From assembly GCA_032358255.1 (NCBI GenBank), contig JAULBX010016083.1:1-64000 (forward strand): 64,000 nucleotides of DNA, read 5' to 3'. Below the pieces are notes generated by a model, which saw only the letters and a program-made list of their open reading frames with translations, did no database searches and had not been told where the DNA came from. Position 1 is the first letter of the stretch. Each line of letters begins with the position of its first letter. This document shows, one piece after another, positions 37,019 through 49,176 of the stretch. This DNA is from Heterotrichella gracilis. Its lineage: Eukaryota > Sar > Xanthophyceae > Tribonematales > Xanthonemataceae. Both the position numbers and the translations under genes were made by a program.

Positions 37019-39453
37019 TCAGTATGCCTTGGGTTTGATGCCCAGTGTTTGGCGCCAGCGTTGCGCTTGCGAGGGGCGGATGCGGCGCAGGTCGCCCTGG
37101 CGCCGGAAATCCCTGGCAGCCACAGATGGCAGTGCGTGAGCTTTTGACATGTGCTATGGTGTGATACAAACTGTCAGCCTCAAGCGTCACGATATGTTCA
37201 TCGCAGGGGTGCCGTTTAATGGTTGTGTGGATGGATGCTGGCGTATGACGTGGGTACTGTGTGCACGCGCATGCACAGCAAGCAAAGCATGAGCAAGGGG
37301 GGGGCATGCACTTGCAGAGGGTGGCTGTGCAGTGCCTCACATGCGGTAGGAGTAGTAGAGCCACATGCCTCCGTACAGGAGCCCCATGAGACCAAACACC
37401 CCACCAACGTACGCAATCGAGCCCCACCCCCGCCGCCGCCGCCGCTGCGCACACACCATGGCAGGGTTCAGTCACACATGTGAGAATGCACGCACACTGG
37501 CAGATGTTTACACATGCGCTCCACCACCCCACATTGGAATGCACCAGCGCACATGCATACATAGAGGGATTATTAGCCATGGGGCCCCCTGCCAGCCCCG
37601 GTGCAGAATCCCCCCTCCAGCCATGCAAGCACCTATTTCCCCCAAATTTGCAACCCATCACCTTGGTCAGCTTCCGCAGCAGATATAGCTTCTCCTTGGC
37701 CTTGCATGAGTGGGCCGCGCAGAAGTACTGCGTGAAGAACGCTGCAAGGGGCCAACGCATGATCAAACGAGGAGGAGATATGCAGCGTCTCGTAGACCAG
37801 GTGGGCTAATAAATACAATATGCTGAGCTTGTATTGACCGAGGAGGGACCCGCAGTACCAGATGGCACATGCATAGAATGATGCCACACAAAATGATATC
37901 TCCCACACCAATCAGTTCCAGGTCAATTTTATGATGGGGGGCACACAACAGGAACCCACATGGGTCCCCCACCCCCCAACCCACTCACCTCTCAACCTAT
38001 CTCCCCCTTGCTGCCCTTCCGGGAAGCACTGGTCCGCCAGCTGCATACACCGCTCCTTAGCCGCCGCCGCCTGCTTGGGCCTGCATGGCGTGGCCGCTGG
38101 GTGCCACCCCACCTCGCCCTCCTTGTACGCGCTGAAGTAGTCGCAGTGCAGCAGGGTACACAGTGAGGCTGGGCACACGGAGGAGGGGTCCTGTGGGAGA
38201 GTGGGCAGTAAAGGATAACGGAAAAAAAAAAATATCCTGCAACAATGTAATGCGCCCGGTTTGGCTCCATCTTGACTGTCTCAAAAATGAAGTTTACATT
38301 CCCTGTATTATATATATCCACATTGTCCAATCGGCACGCCTGTCTAGGTATGTATGGGGTGCCGGTGTGGATGAGGTGCTGTGTGTAGATGCACCAAGGG
38401 GTCCATGCGAATGAGGTGTGACTGTTTGCACATGATCTGCACCCCATGTGTGCTGTGTTGCAGCATGGCGCATGGCGTGCATTTCATTGGCTCCATCCCC
38501 TGCCTGGGCCCCACCTTTGATAAGCTGTCGCCGTGCCTCCTGTCCATGTGCATGTCTGCGAATGCCTGGTCCCTGAACACCTTGCCGCACAGACCGCACT
38601 TCACCTGGCCGCGGTGCTGGGGCCGCTGGGACTGCTCCTGGGACAGGTAGCTGGGCAAGGGGGGCGGCGGGGTTGACACAGGGGGGATTAAATGTGCAAC
38701 GCGAGCAATTTCTTGGCACAAATTGCAACGTAGCAAGAAAAACGGTGTGGGTGCACGTCTTGAACATGCACAGGCTGGCCAATAACGTGACGGTGCATGG
38801 GTGGCGGTGCGGGGATGCTGGTCACCAGCTTGGTTGTGGGTGCTACGGAATGGCAAGATGTAGTTTAAATGCAGCACGATGTGGTCAGTTTAGGTGGTTA
38901 AAGTTTTAGTTGTATGCAACTTTTGGTGTGCCTGCGGTCCGTACATGTCTCTGGAGGGCGCCAGTGGGCATGTGTGAGGCAGCTCATACTGTGCTGCCGC
39001 CACCTTGGGGAGGATGAACTGCGCAGGAAAGGCGCCGTGGTTGAGGAAGGCAGGTGGTGCATGGGCATTCATGAATGTATCGTTTCGGTCACCAGCTCCA
39101 CAAGGCTTCATAACGAACTCGTTGCAAGCCACTTGTATATGCATGCATATGGCAGCCAGTCGCAAGCATACAGTTGTAAACTGGCCAACTTGCGCAATGT
39201 CAATTTCTTCTGTAATACACTCACACTGTTGCAAGTATATGCTAGGATAAACGGCCACCCTGTGAGGCAACTTGACAGGTTTGAGTACCTCTGTTATGAC
39301 AAACCGAGCCATGCGGCTTTCAGACCGGCTACAGTCTGTCGCATTGAGATGCCCTTCTGTCCTGCTGACCCATAAACCAAGCAGCAACATCCACCGTGCG
39401 AGCATTTGCAGTGCGTGGTGCGGCCCTGTCAAGTGTGGGGCTTGCTCAGCCAT
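37019..39453 (-). CDS. C2H2 zinc-finger protein with signal peptide and C-terminal membrane segment
   Basis: Seven exons (high to low): 39453-39259, 39018-38945, 38650-38515, 38190-37989, 37741-37662, 37444-37341, 37112-37019; 294 residues. An N-terminal hydrophobic stretch ending ARWMLLLGLWVSRTEG looks like a signal peptide or anchor. A classic C-X2-C-X12-H-X4-H finger follows (CGLCGKVFRDQAFADMHMDR..H), then a Cys-rich region (CPASLCTLLHCDYF, DQCFPEGQQ, YFCAAHSCKAKEKL). A basic RRRRR run leads into a membrane helix YVGGVFGLMGLLYGGMWLYY, with a basic C-terminal tail. A similar layout exists in uncharacterised proteins of plants and other eukaryotes, as far as I can recall; function is unknown and a DNA-binding role is unlikely if it enters the ER. 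The exon 2 donor could instead lie 24 bp downstream, keeping DMYGPQ. Confidence 0.65.
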
Positions 39454-39954
39454 CTTGACCTGTAGCCCAGAATGCCTGCTACAAGGAACGTCCATGGCAC
39501 ATCAAAATTGCGTCCCCCAGAACCCAGCCTACGTGTATGCACTTTTCCGCTGACATCTGCCCACAATCAGGGGAAGGACCCATGGCCAGTCCCTGGTGGC
39601 ATGCACGAGATGTGGGAGCAAACAGGTGGAATGTTCAGGTGTAGCAAGGGCCACTCACAAGTGCAAAGCTTGTTCCAGATCGTTCTTTCTCCCTGTAGTG
39701 TATATTTTGGGCTGTTTTGTTTCCCGGATATGGTAGCAACGTCCCTATTTTGAAGGTCGTGCTTCGCCCCTTTACGTAATATACTGTACTGTTGGGATTT
39801 TGAGAAGGCAGCAAACTGCGCAACGAAACATACATATCGATACTTTGCAAAGTCATAGTGAGGGCAAATCCATCTGTTGCAGGTCGCCAACGTCGCTCCG
39901 TATTGTGCATCCAACCCACTTTTTTCAATCAACGCATTGCGCTGTGGGGTTACG
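39454..39954. promoter_or_regulatory. 0.5-kb divergent promoter region
   Basis: Separates the start codons of the C2H2/TM gene (-) and the SDR gene (+). The minus frame stays open upstream to 39495, so an upstream ATG there is a possible alternative start for the C2H2 protein. Confidence 0.45.
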
Positions 39955-42280
39955 ATGGGTCTAGACAGACTAGCGGGAAAGGTGGCCATCGTCAGTGGTG
40001 CTAGCAAGGGAATAGGAAAGGTCATAGCCTCGGTGTTCGCCGCTGAAGGGGCCAAGGTGGTGGTGTTTGCAAGGTCGGAGAGTGCGCTCAAGGAGAACGT
40101 GGAAGCAATCAAAGCGGCAGGTGGGCGACCATACCCTGATCACTACAGCTGCAGGCACCAAAATAGCGCCTCTAACGCATATGCATGCAAGTATTTTCCC
40201 TTGATCCTAACGCTGGCATGACTCTCGGGTTTCTCATTGTGGAAACGCCTTGGTGTGGGTGGATGGCACGTGGATGCAATGGCACGTGGATGGAATGGCA
40301 TGCATGCAAACGGGGGTATTGTGCGATCGTCGGTTTCTAACTTGTCTAGTTGCTGCCAAAAGCTGCCTACGATCCCCAAGTAAGCACAGATACGGAAAAA
40401 AGCTTCTCTCCACGCTGCAGCACCAGCAGTGCCCTTAGCGTTATTGTGTGTTGTGTCCCCTTGCACCCAGTACTCACCCACCAAATAGTACCCACCCCCC
40501 TTACCACCCAGGCGGCGAAGCCAGCTATATCGTTGCCGACGTTACCTCAGAGTCGGACTGCCAGAAGGTAGTGGACTTCACTCTTGAGACCTATGGCACC
40601 CTGGATATACTGGTGGTAAACGCAGGTGAGGGCAGGGGGTGGGGGTGCAGGGTGCTGGCCAGCAACTCGTAGGGCTGTTGGTGCAAGTGGTCCTAAAAGA
40701 CAATACCCTGGTGGTGGGTGGCACTTGGCGGGGCTGCGCTGTGTGCATTGTGAGCGGGTTCCAGACACTGTGCGCTGGGTAGGGTTTAGGCTTTAGGGGA
40801 ACGACACTTTGGGGCCACCTTTGCAGGAAGCTAAAGCGCCCATAGTGTTCATGCATGGGCGTGCAGAACCCCAAATACCCACCCTTTGTGTTACCATGTA
40901 TCCCCCTTGCCCTAGGATTTGAGGGTTAGGGTTTTACCATGCCTCCCCTTTGCCCTAGGGTACTTCACCGAGTCGCGCGTGGAGACGATGACGGTGGAGG
41001 AGTGGGACGACATATTCGCGTGCAACCTCAGGGGCATGTTCCTGCAGGTATGGCAAGGAAGATGGGTGACGCACACAAGGGTAGCGGTGCCATTAATGCT
41101 AGGCCATGAATGCAGAGCTATGCAGTATGCGGGGGGCGTCACCCCTCACCTGGATGGCATTGACATTGGATGGCATAGGCCATGCTCCCCATACCATGCA
41201 TACCGTGAGGCCCTTCTGGCCAGTCAGTAGCTCTTTCCCTGTATTTGATTCAACACGCTTCTTTCCCCTTGCACTCAGGTCAAGGCAGCCCTGCCCGTGT
41301 TGAAGGAGAAGAGCTACGGGCGCATCGTGCTCATCTCATCAATATCCGGCAACGATGTAAGGGGAACACGTGGCGGTACCGCATGCACTGATACTTCATC
41401 CCTGCTGAGCTGCATGCAAACATCCTGCACGGGGCCCATGTGGGTGGTGGCAGAAGCCGCATGCACAACTAAGTTGCCACCAGATGCATTTCCATTACAT
41501 GCGCACCACCGCTGCAACCCTGGATTTGCCATCAGACAAAGTTCCATTGCGCACCCTCCACCAACGCCGCCCATGTGCAGGTTGGCCTCCCTGGTTTCTC
41601 TCACTACTGTGCCACCAAGGCCGGCATGAACGGGTGGATGAAGGGGGCGGCCATTGAGCTGGCAAAATACAAGATCACCGGTGAGGGGGGTGCTCATGTG
41701 TGTGGCAAGCATCCATGCGCACACCAGTATGCCCTGTTGCCAACACGCCATGTTGGATCACGGAGGACCATGCCAGCGTGTTGCATATGGTTTCCAGTTG
41801 GTACTTATACCCGTAACTACAGCCATGCCGTCAGTGCATCGGTGTTGTGCGCAACCTCCCCACGTCTATGCAGAGCTTCATCACATTTCATATTCTTATG
41901 TCCTGGGTCGCTGGTGGTGGCTCCCAAAGACCTGTGGCAGCCTAGGCCCTCTCACAGTTCACGCAACTGGCCATTATCACAATCCACAATGGCCCCCATA
42001 CATCCATCCCGCGCTATACACCCCTCATCACCCCATCACCCGGCCCGCAGTAAACGCCATCCAGCCTGGCAACATCTACACCGAGGCCCTGGCAGACATC
42101 TCACCGGAGTACCTGCAGTCAACCATCAACGCCATACCCATGGGCAAGCTGGGCGCATGCGAGGACATCGCCTACACAGCGCTGTTCTTTGCGGGGACGG
42201 AGTCTGGGTTCATCACGGGGCAGGGGCTGACAGTGGATGGGGGCCAGGTGCTGCCGGAGTCGCACTACCTGGACTTTTAA
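39955..42280 (+). CDS. Short-chain dehydrogenase/reductase, FabG-like
   Basis: Six exons: 39955-40120, 40512-40625, 40959-41047, 41279-41356, 41581-41680 and 42051-42280; 258 residues, the usual length of a classical SDR. The NAD(P) loop GASKGIG (15-21) is followed by VFAAEGAKVVVFARSE; the Arg-Ser after beta-2 favours NADP(H). ADVTSESD, NAG, the catalytic Ser144 in LISSISG and the Tyr158-X3-Lys162 pair in HYCATKAG are intact, as is the C-terminal GFITGQGLTVDGGQVLPE. It reduces or oxidises a carbonyl/alcohol; the sequence resembles 3-oxoacyl-ACP reductases and bacterial glucose-dehydrogenase-like SDRs, so the substrate cannot be fixed. No transit peptide is visible. The intron 2 acceptor region is tandemly duplicated. 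Confidence 0.88.
40891..40958 (+). repeat. Duplicated acceptor region with telomere-like insert, SDR intron 2
   Basis: TTACCATGTATCCCCCTTGC-CCTAG (40891-40915) recurs as TTACCATGCCTCCCCTTTGC-CCTAG (40935-40958), the latter being the acceptor of exon 3. Between them lies GAGGGTTAGGGTTTT. A further GTAGGGTTTAGGCTTTAGGG is at 40779-40798. Confidence 0.75.
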
Positions 42281-43556
42281 GGGGGGTTGCACACCATGTG
42301 GCATGGGAGGAATAGCGGACAATGGTAGTGTAGTGGTTAAAGGCCTCCAGTGTGCTCAGCTGGTGTGTGTGTCATTTATCAGTGCTGTGCCGCGCATGTG
42401 TGCATACATTAATAATTGCTCAATCATCAGAATTAGACAGTCTAGACAATGCTGCAGGATAGATGATGGGCTGGGACGGCACGTGATCGCCACTACAGGA
42501 GTTTGTCTGCTGCATCAGTGGTGGCACGAAGTGTTTTTGAAGCATATGCAATTACTGATGGCAGCCTGCCTGGTGCGCAGCGCTGCAAATTGCTGTCGGT
42601 GCATTGCATTAGAGACCAAATATATAATGGGGTACTACCCTGTGATGAAATAGTTATCATCACAGGGTAACTATTTCAATTGGTTGTAATACATTATCAG
42701 AATTGTTACAGCGACGATGAAGGCAAAATGAAAATTCCGACTACTTGGGCGCATGATCATGAACAACAATGTACTGGGCCTTAAAGGAAGTTTCACAATG
42801 TCATGCTCCCGCCAAATCGATCTTGTACAAACAAGGATTGCGAATTATTATGACAGCAGCAATGACACCTGTGCCATACTGCACTTGCATGGCATGCGGC
42901 GTATTGGACAACTAGTTATATTCACCAACTAACAGACTCCGGGGTGCTACTTTAAGTTGAAAGTTAAAAAGCTACACCAATGTTGCCAGCGCAGAGCATG
43001 TAGCCACTCACCAACTCACTCTCATCTGCAAACGCAACAAAATCTGCCACAAGCGCAAGCGGCATGAAGACTGCAACGTATGTGTGGCAGCTCTGATGCA
43101 AACCTTGCCACAATCATCAGAAACTGTTTCTATGCCAGTAATCATTGTTTCATACTGCAGGATTTATTCAGACAGCTATCGCAGGCAATGCCAACAGAAT
43201 TGGTGAACCACACGGTGATCTGACATTGAATTGTGTCTGAGGAGTTGCTACTTCAGTGAACTCACACATATGGCTCCGTACAAGCATCATGACAGTGGCT
43301 TGCCAGGCCCATCCACAACACAAATGCCACAGCCACAGCCAGCGCCGCACAAACATCAACACACACCAGGGCGCTAACAAGCTCCCAACTGATGAGTTCC
43401 CTTGCTCTTGAACAACCAGCGTCCGGCTTAGGCCGCCATCATGGCGGCGTAGCGGACCATGCCGAAGGCCCACTGGTGACATACAGACCACAGACTTGCT
43501 ATACTATCACCCGCTGGCAGTACGGCACGGCCTTGGCCACACAGCTTCGCAGTCGC
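42281..43556. other. Convergent 3' region of SDR (+) and amino-acid transporter (-)
   Basis: No exon recognised. It contains the overlapping hairpins at 42637-42678; a TGTAAT polyadenylation candidate for the SDR gene lies just after them, near 42684. Confidence 0.45.
42637..42678. other. Two overlapping, mutually exclusive perfect hairpins
   Basis: Stem A: ACCCTGTGATGA (42637-42648) pairs with TCATCACAGGGT (42657-42668), 12 bp with an 8-nt loop. Stem B: TGAAATAGTTA (42646-42656) pairs with TAACTATTTCA (42668-42678), 11 bp with an 11-nt loop. The stems share bases, so only one can form at a time. It lies about 360 bp after the SDR stop and just before a TGTAAT polyadenylation candidate. Confidence 0.75.
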
Positions 43557-46500
43557 TTAAGTTGGGATTGGGTCGTGGTAGCGCCATATGCGCACCAGTC
43601 CCGCCACCCCCATGATGATCCCCACTGTGATGATGAGTGACCCGCCACCCACCATCAGGCCCTGCAAGCCACGGCTGCGCAGGTGCTCTGGCAGGCGGCG
43701 CTCGCTGCGTGTGGCCAGCATGCCAGGGAAAATGAAGGCAATCAACACACCTGGGGAGCACAAGAAACAACATGTAAGGGCTGTGAATTCTCGTCACAAT
43801 CGGCAGTGCACTGCAGGTGGGGGCTACATGTGCACCACCTTCTCACACACATGGCATCAGTCCTGTCACTGCCCAGCTAATTTAAAATCGATCAGTAGTC
43901 ATCCGTGATTGTGCCAGGAATGCGGCGGTGTGTTGAGCCACTATTGTGGACAGCACATCATAACAGGCCATGTTGAGCACTATCATCATCACTTCCTGTC
44001 ACAACACCCCCCCTGCATCTGCGCGACAGCATATCCGGATTTGATGCAAGTCAAACCACGCAGTTTGCACCGGCTTAACAGGTCTTTTCTCTCACCTGCT
44101 GTTGAGCCAACAAACAGCAGCGGTGTCCATATGGATGTGTTTGCCAGAGCCACCAGGTATGCGCCAAAGAGGGTGAGGTAGGTCAGGATGTAGAAACCGG
44201 GGGAGGCCTGGAGCTCATGCCTGCACAAGTGGTCAAGATTAAGTAAGGCAGCACGATGCTTCACGATGCGAAGATTGAAAAGCTGTTGAACACTGAAAAT
44301 AATGCGGCAATGAACCGCTGTAGCACCTTACAGCAGCATACAAGAAGGACAGGTATTATTGCAGCACTGCCAGCCATTGTTGTGCCACTGTGTGCAGTGA
44401 CTGTTGTCAGGGTGCTATGCGTGAAGACCATGCAAGTGATTGACCCATCACTGTTCCAGCCTGATGCCCTGTGCCTCACCTGAACAGGAGGCTCCACAGA
44501 TTTTCCCTGAAAGGAAACATCTGCATCGGGAAGCTGGCCAGCAGTGAGATGACAAAGGCCAGGCGGACCAGGAGGAAGGTGGCGCGGCCAAAGGTGTCGC
44601 CCAGCAGTGGCTCGAGTGCGGCGGGGTTGAAGTTCTTGAGGATGTCGGCCTGGTAGAGGGGTACGCAAGGTTAGCAAGGCAGCAGTGAGTGATGTCAGAA
44701 GGTAGCCCTGAGTGATTGATACGTGATCTCATTCAAGGTCATGGCCCAAGGCTGCAGGCAGGGCCTGCTGCACACGCACATGAAGGCCGCCAGTATGCAG
44801 CAGTGTGCCACATGCACTCCTCCATTGTCGCACCCACCTGCACATTGTTGCCGAATATTGCCAGAGAGCAGATGGCGATGACTGCAAAGATGGTTGTTGC
44901 GATGGCCATTGTGGCCACCACCACGGTGTGCATGCGCGTCTCGGTGAAGGGGGTCAGGTCCTGCATCTGTGCAAGGGGAAGGGACAAGGAGTGGGAGCAA
45001 TGGGCCTTAGCAAAGCAGGGCCAGCATGGTTATTGCATACATTTTCAGAGATGCACATGTACTACATAATGGTACGGAGTTGCCAAAGTGTCATTGAAAA
45101 GCAAGACCTTTAGGCTTTGTTGCCAGCATGTCCCATGTCATCATTGGAAAAATGACTGGTAATTCCATGCCATCCAATCATCACCGAATGCACTGGAAAC
45201 GTAATATCAGCCCCCTTCCCCATTTTCCCCTTACCGTCATGTGGATGGTCATCTGGCAGATGAATGCCACCAGCATGACAGGCAGTATGGCCAGCATCTG
45301 CACCACCACCTCCACAATGTGCTTGCCACCCAGCGCGGATCTGTGCGGCAGCCAGTGCAGGTGGTGCCACTGGCCGTTGCCCACAGCCACCAGCGCCAAT
45401 ATGAGTGTGATGACGGCCCACAGGGCGACAGCTGTCACGCCAAGGGCACTGGTGCCAGCCACACTCTTGAGGCGGCTGCAGGGGGAAGGAGCAAGGTGAA
45501 TGACGTGTGAGGTATGGAATGTATATGCGGTGGGATGCAAGTGCAATAAACAACTTCAGCACCGCTGCGTGACAGCGTAAAGAGTGCATGCGCCCCTTGC
45601 ATTAAGAAACCCTGTGCATAAACTTAAGGAGTAGCAAGTTGCCCAGATACAACAAGATAACCCATGGCAGAAGCACTCCATTCCCGTGCGCTAAGTTCCC
45701 TCTCCCACCTGACAGACAGCAGCGGCACCAGAATGAGCACACAGATCACCCCCAGCACGATGGGCCTGTCACCGCAGATGGGCGCCAGCAGCCCCTGCCA
45801 CTCGTCGCCATCCCCCACCAGGATGTCGCCCGTCACCATCAGGTACACAACCATGCAACCTGCAAGGGGGGGCGGCTGGCGTGGGCACAGCAGCTACATG
45901 CAAATCATGATATGTCTTACTGCTGCACTCATGCATTGTTTGTAATTTATCACCATCTTCCCATTAATATAATGCTGTACAAAAAAATAGATATTTTCTA
46001 CTTTAATCAGTATTGTAATGCAGGCACGTCCCAAAGCACTGCAGTTTCGTGAGCGTTTCTGCATCCAGGAGAACAGCAGAACCAGGTGTCCCCATGGTAA
46101 AACATTTGTGCCCTCAAGACAGTGCATGTTCTCGCACATTATCCAAATGGCCATTCAACTTCCACCACCCCACCCACCAAAGCAGTTGACAATGACCGCC
46201 AGGTCCAGCAGCGCTGCCGCCAGGCTGCCCAGCTCCTCCTTCACAAGCGCAGAGTAGCCAAGCAGGCCGGACTGAGAGGAGGACCTGGAAAGGGGTAGGG
46301 ATTGTGAGCTTGGGTGGGCGTGGAACAGGGCAAAAGGGGTCCCAGTAATTCGCTGCCATGGTGTACGCATGCGGATCTGTATGGTCCACACTGGGACTGG
46401 CCCTGCCGTTAGTGTTGCAACAGCAACTGCGGGCGGTGAGGGGGACATGCTCGGACAAGCCAAGCGCCAGCATGAGATGGAGGGCACAACGTTAGTACCA

Positions 46501-47543
46501 GGGCCAGCCCTAGCAGCACATGCCAGCACCAATTTGTGGCATGCACCCCTATCCCCCACTGCACCCACCTTGTGAGCGTCCCCAGTGAGAAGTGCGTGAG
46601 TGCCCCCAGCACCACCAGGTACGCCAGGCCGATGCCAACGCCTCCCAGGGCAAATGCGCGGGGCAGGGTGATGATGCCTGAAGTGGGGGCCAAAGCATGT
46701 TACGCGGGGTGCCTCAGGGAGCCTCTGGAATATTTTCTGGGAATGAGGTACCCCAGATGCAATCATCCAAGGTAATGCTGACAGCACTCAATGAGCGCAC
46801 CCCACTGTTGTGGCATGCTGTGCATCAATGGTGACCGCATGCTGCACAGGTTGTCCGCAAGCTCACCTATGCCCAGCATTGTGTTGGTGAGCGACGCAGT
46901 GGTAGTAAAGAGGGAGTGCCTGGCGCTGGCAGCTGGTGCGTGCTCACTGGCCCATACCTCCTGCAGGGCGCCCACAACACTGGGCCTGCGGGGGAGGGGA
47001 GGAAATGGTCTGTCATCATGATGCAAGCAACGGCATGAAGGCATGCAGCTGAGGCAATCATGCAGTGTTCCGTCAGCAGTTGCCAGCAAGTCACTAGCAT
47101 CAGCTGTGACAGGCACATGATTGATAGGGTCAGGAGCTGGTCCCAATGGCATGGCATCCGTTGAGGGCACCACATGCCATGATGGCATGGCACGCGCATC
47201 AAGTGGTCCAGCGTGGGCATCAAACCATGTCAGCTTCGCAACCTTGACACCCAGCAGTGCTGCTCAGCCCGGCTTGAGGGCCTCCTGCGCAGCACCAGGA
47301 GAGGCACCACTTCCCTCTGGGCACTGGCCATGATGCATATGCATATGCCCACCTTCCTTGGCCCTCATATCCCTCTCCCCCTTCACCCTCCTCGAGCAGT
47401 CGCCTCTGCAGCTCCCCAGGCTGGCGCCCTCCAAGCGGGAAGCCGGTTTTGCCAGGGGCTGAGGGGCTGAGGGAGGATGGACTGGCGCCTGCGCTGTCCC
47501 CTCCCGCCAGGGGGAACCTGACTGTTCGCGTCTCTTGAGTCAT
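43557..47543 (-). CDS. Amino-acid transporter, AAAP/SLC38 family
   Basis: Ten exons (high to low): 47543-47353, 46985-46867, 46677-46569, 46284-46178, 45859-45709, 45475-45235, 44966-44838, 44649-44480, 44220-44096, 43750-43557; 511 residues. Eleven hydrophobic segments follow a hydrophilic N-terminus, the AAAP count. Family features: the TM1 segment SLTNTMLGIGIITLPRAFA, the TM3 region VIVNCFGCMVVYLMVTGD and the TM8 region RLAFVISLLASFPMQMFP. It should move neutral amino acids by H+ or Na+ coupling across the plasma or vacuolar membrane. The start is uncertain: the frame stays open upstream of the chosen ATG to an acceptor-like TTTTAG at about 47647, so about 34 more residues and an upstream exon may belong to the protein. 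Confidence 0.85.
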
Positions 47544-49176
47544 TGTGGTGGTGGTGGTGCTGACCACCTTGGCCTTGGGGCGCTGAGGATCTATGTTGGG
47601 GGGCGGCTGCTGCAGCGAGGGGTGCTGCAGGGACTTCCGTGTGTCTAAAAGGGTAGGCGGAACGGAAGGGTCACGCCGCTTGTTTGTAGTGGCGGTCGCC
47701 TGCAGCGATAGGACTCTGTAAATCAATTGTTCGAATAAAAACAGGTCGAATGTTTGAGCAAAGTCTAGTGGCAACTAGCTTCACAGCTCAGGTACTTAAT
47801 AAGTAACTGCACAATAGTTTACACCAAGACTGGTCACTTACCAACAGCTTCCCACGTACAGGATATAGTTTTGCTCCAAACCAGCGACGAGGAGGTGCCA
47901 CAAAAATTTCGAGGTGATGCGGCGATGTGCTGAAATGTCAAGTGCACACAGCGGAAGACTTCGACGCCCCCTTATGCCAGGTATGGGTTTTGCTTGAAGA
48001 AGCGTGACGAGTCGATTGCAACTCGCCGCGCCGAGGTGGCACCTATCCCTTATGCGAGGCAAGCGCAGTCACGATCCGATTAGGCAGGTGCATGGAAGGT
48101 GCATGGAAGCGGTGGATCCATGCATGAAATCCACCTAGGCTTGCAAATTGCCCTAGGCTAGGGTCTGGACAACAAAAGTCATTTAATAAATATATGATAA
48201 TATCTCTAAAAATTGACTAGTACCTGCCAGGGAGAGCGGAGACCCATCACTTATTTGAAACCGTTTTGTGGCACAATCCAAACCATAGCATGGCATGATG
48301 GGTTTCCGGAGAGTCCAGAGCAGACTTTGTCCTCCAACACGCCGTTGAACGCGCGTACGAGTGCTATATAGCCAACCCGCGTATATATATGCCATATATG
48401 CCGCCTTTGGCGTCAGACTCTGTTTTCTTTTCCCGAGATATCAAATGCACATTGTCAAAGGCGTTATGTGTGGTTCACCTTGAGCTTTGAAACCCTCATC
48501 TTGTTATAACAATCACAGTGTCACTCAAACCACCAGCCAACTGCGGCAAGACTCCCCCACGAGGGTCGAGCAAACCTATTCTTGGTGCCATGTCCAGCCA
48601 AGTCCACTTGGGGGTACACTTTCATTATAAACTGCCAGTCAACTAGTAGTAATATAACGCCATTGTAGTGTAGGAATGTAACGCAAAATTGCATGATGGT
48701 AGAACTTTAAGCCTTGGGACATTTGACCAGTCTACTTACTGTTCTGAAATGAACCTATTTTTAGTACAACGATTGAGGCAAAATGTGCACTATTGGCAAA
48801 TATCGTTGCACCATGCAATTGGCAATATGCCTGCAGACGTAGCACAACCTGGTCCACCATTCTCCAAAACAGGCTAATGATTCTCCAAAAATGGTGTGTC
48901 CTTCTATCACCCAACCTAGAACGCAATCCAGCCAAGCTCAAACAATTTCATCCAATGCTCGAGTGACACATGCCTCAACCCTACATTGCCCCACCAACCA
49001 AATCAACAAACCAGCGGCACCCTCCCAGGTCCGCCATGCAGGATGCACCCATAAGCTGCCACACCACCCACGTCCCAAGTCACATATGACCCATCTTATC
49101 TACAAAATGTGCATACTATGGTTATAAGCCTTGCAAAATACAATCCAAGCAGCTGCCCACCCATCCAGTTCCAAGC
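47544..49176. other. Intergenic / 5' leader of the transporter gene
   Basis: The part near 47544-47850 probably holds 5' leader exons of the transporter (an acceptor at about 47647 and a GTAAGT donor at about 47840 on the minus strand). The rest is AT-richer with no recognised gene; 48890-49080 is C-rich and poor in G. Confidence 0.4.
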
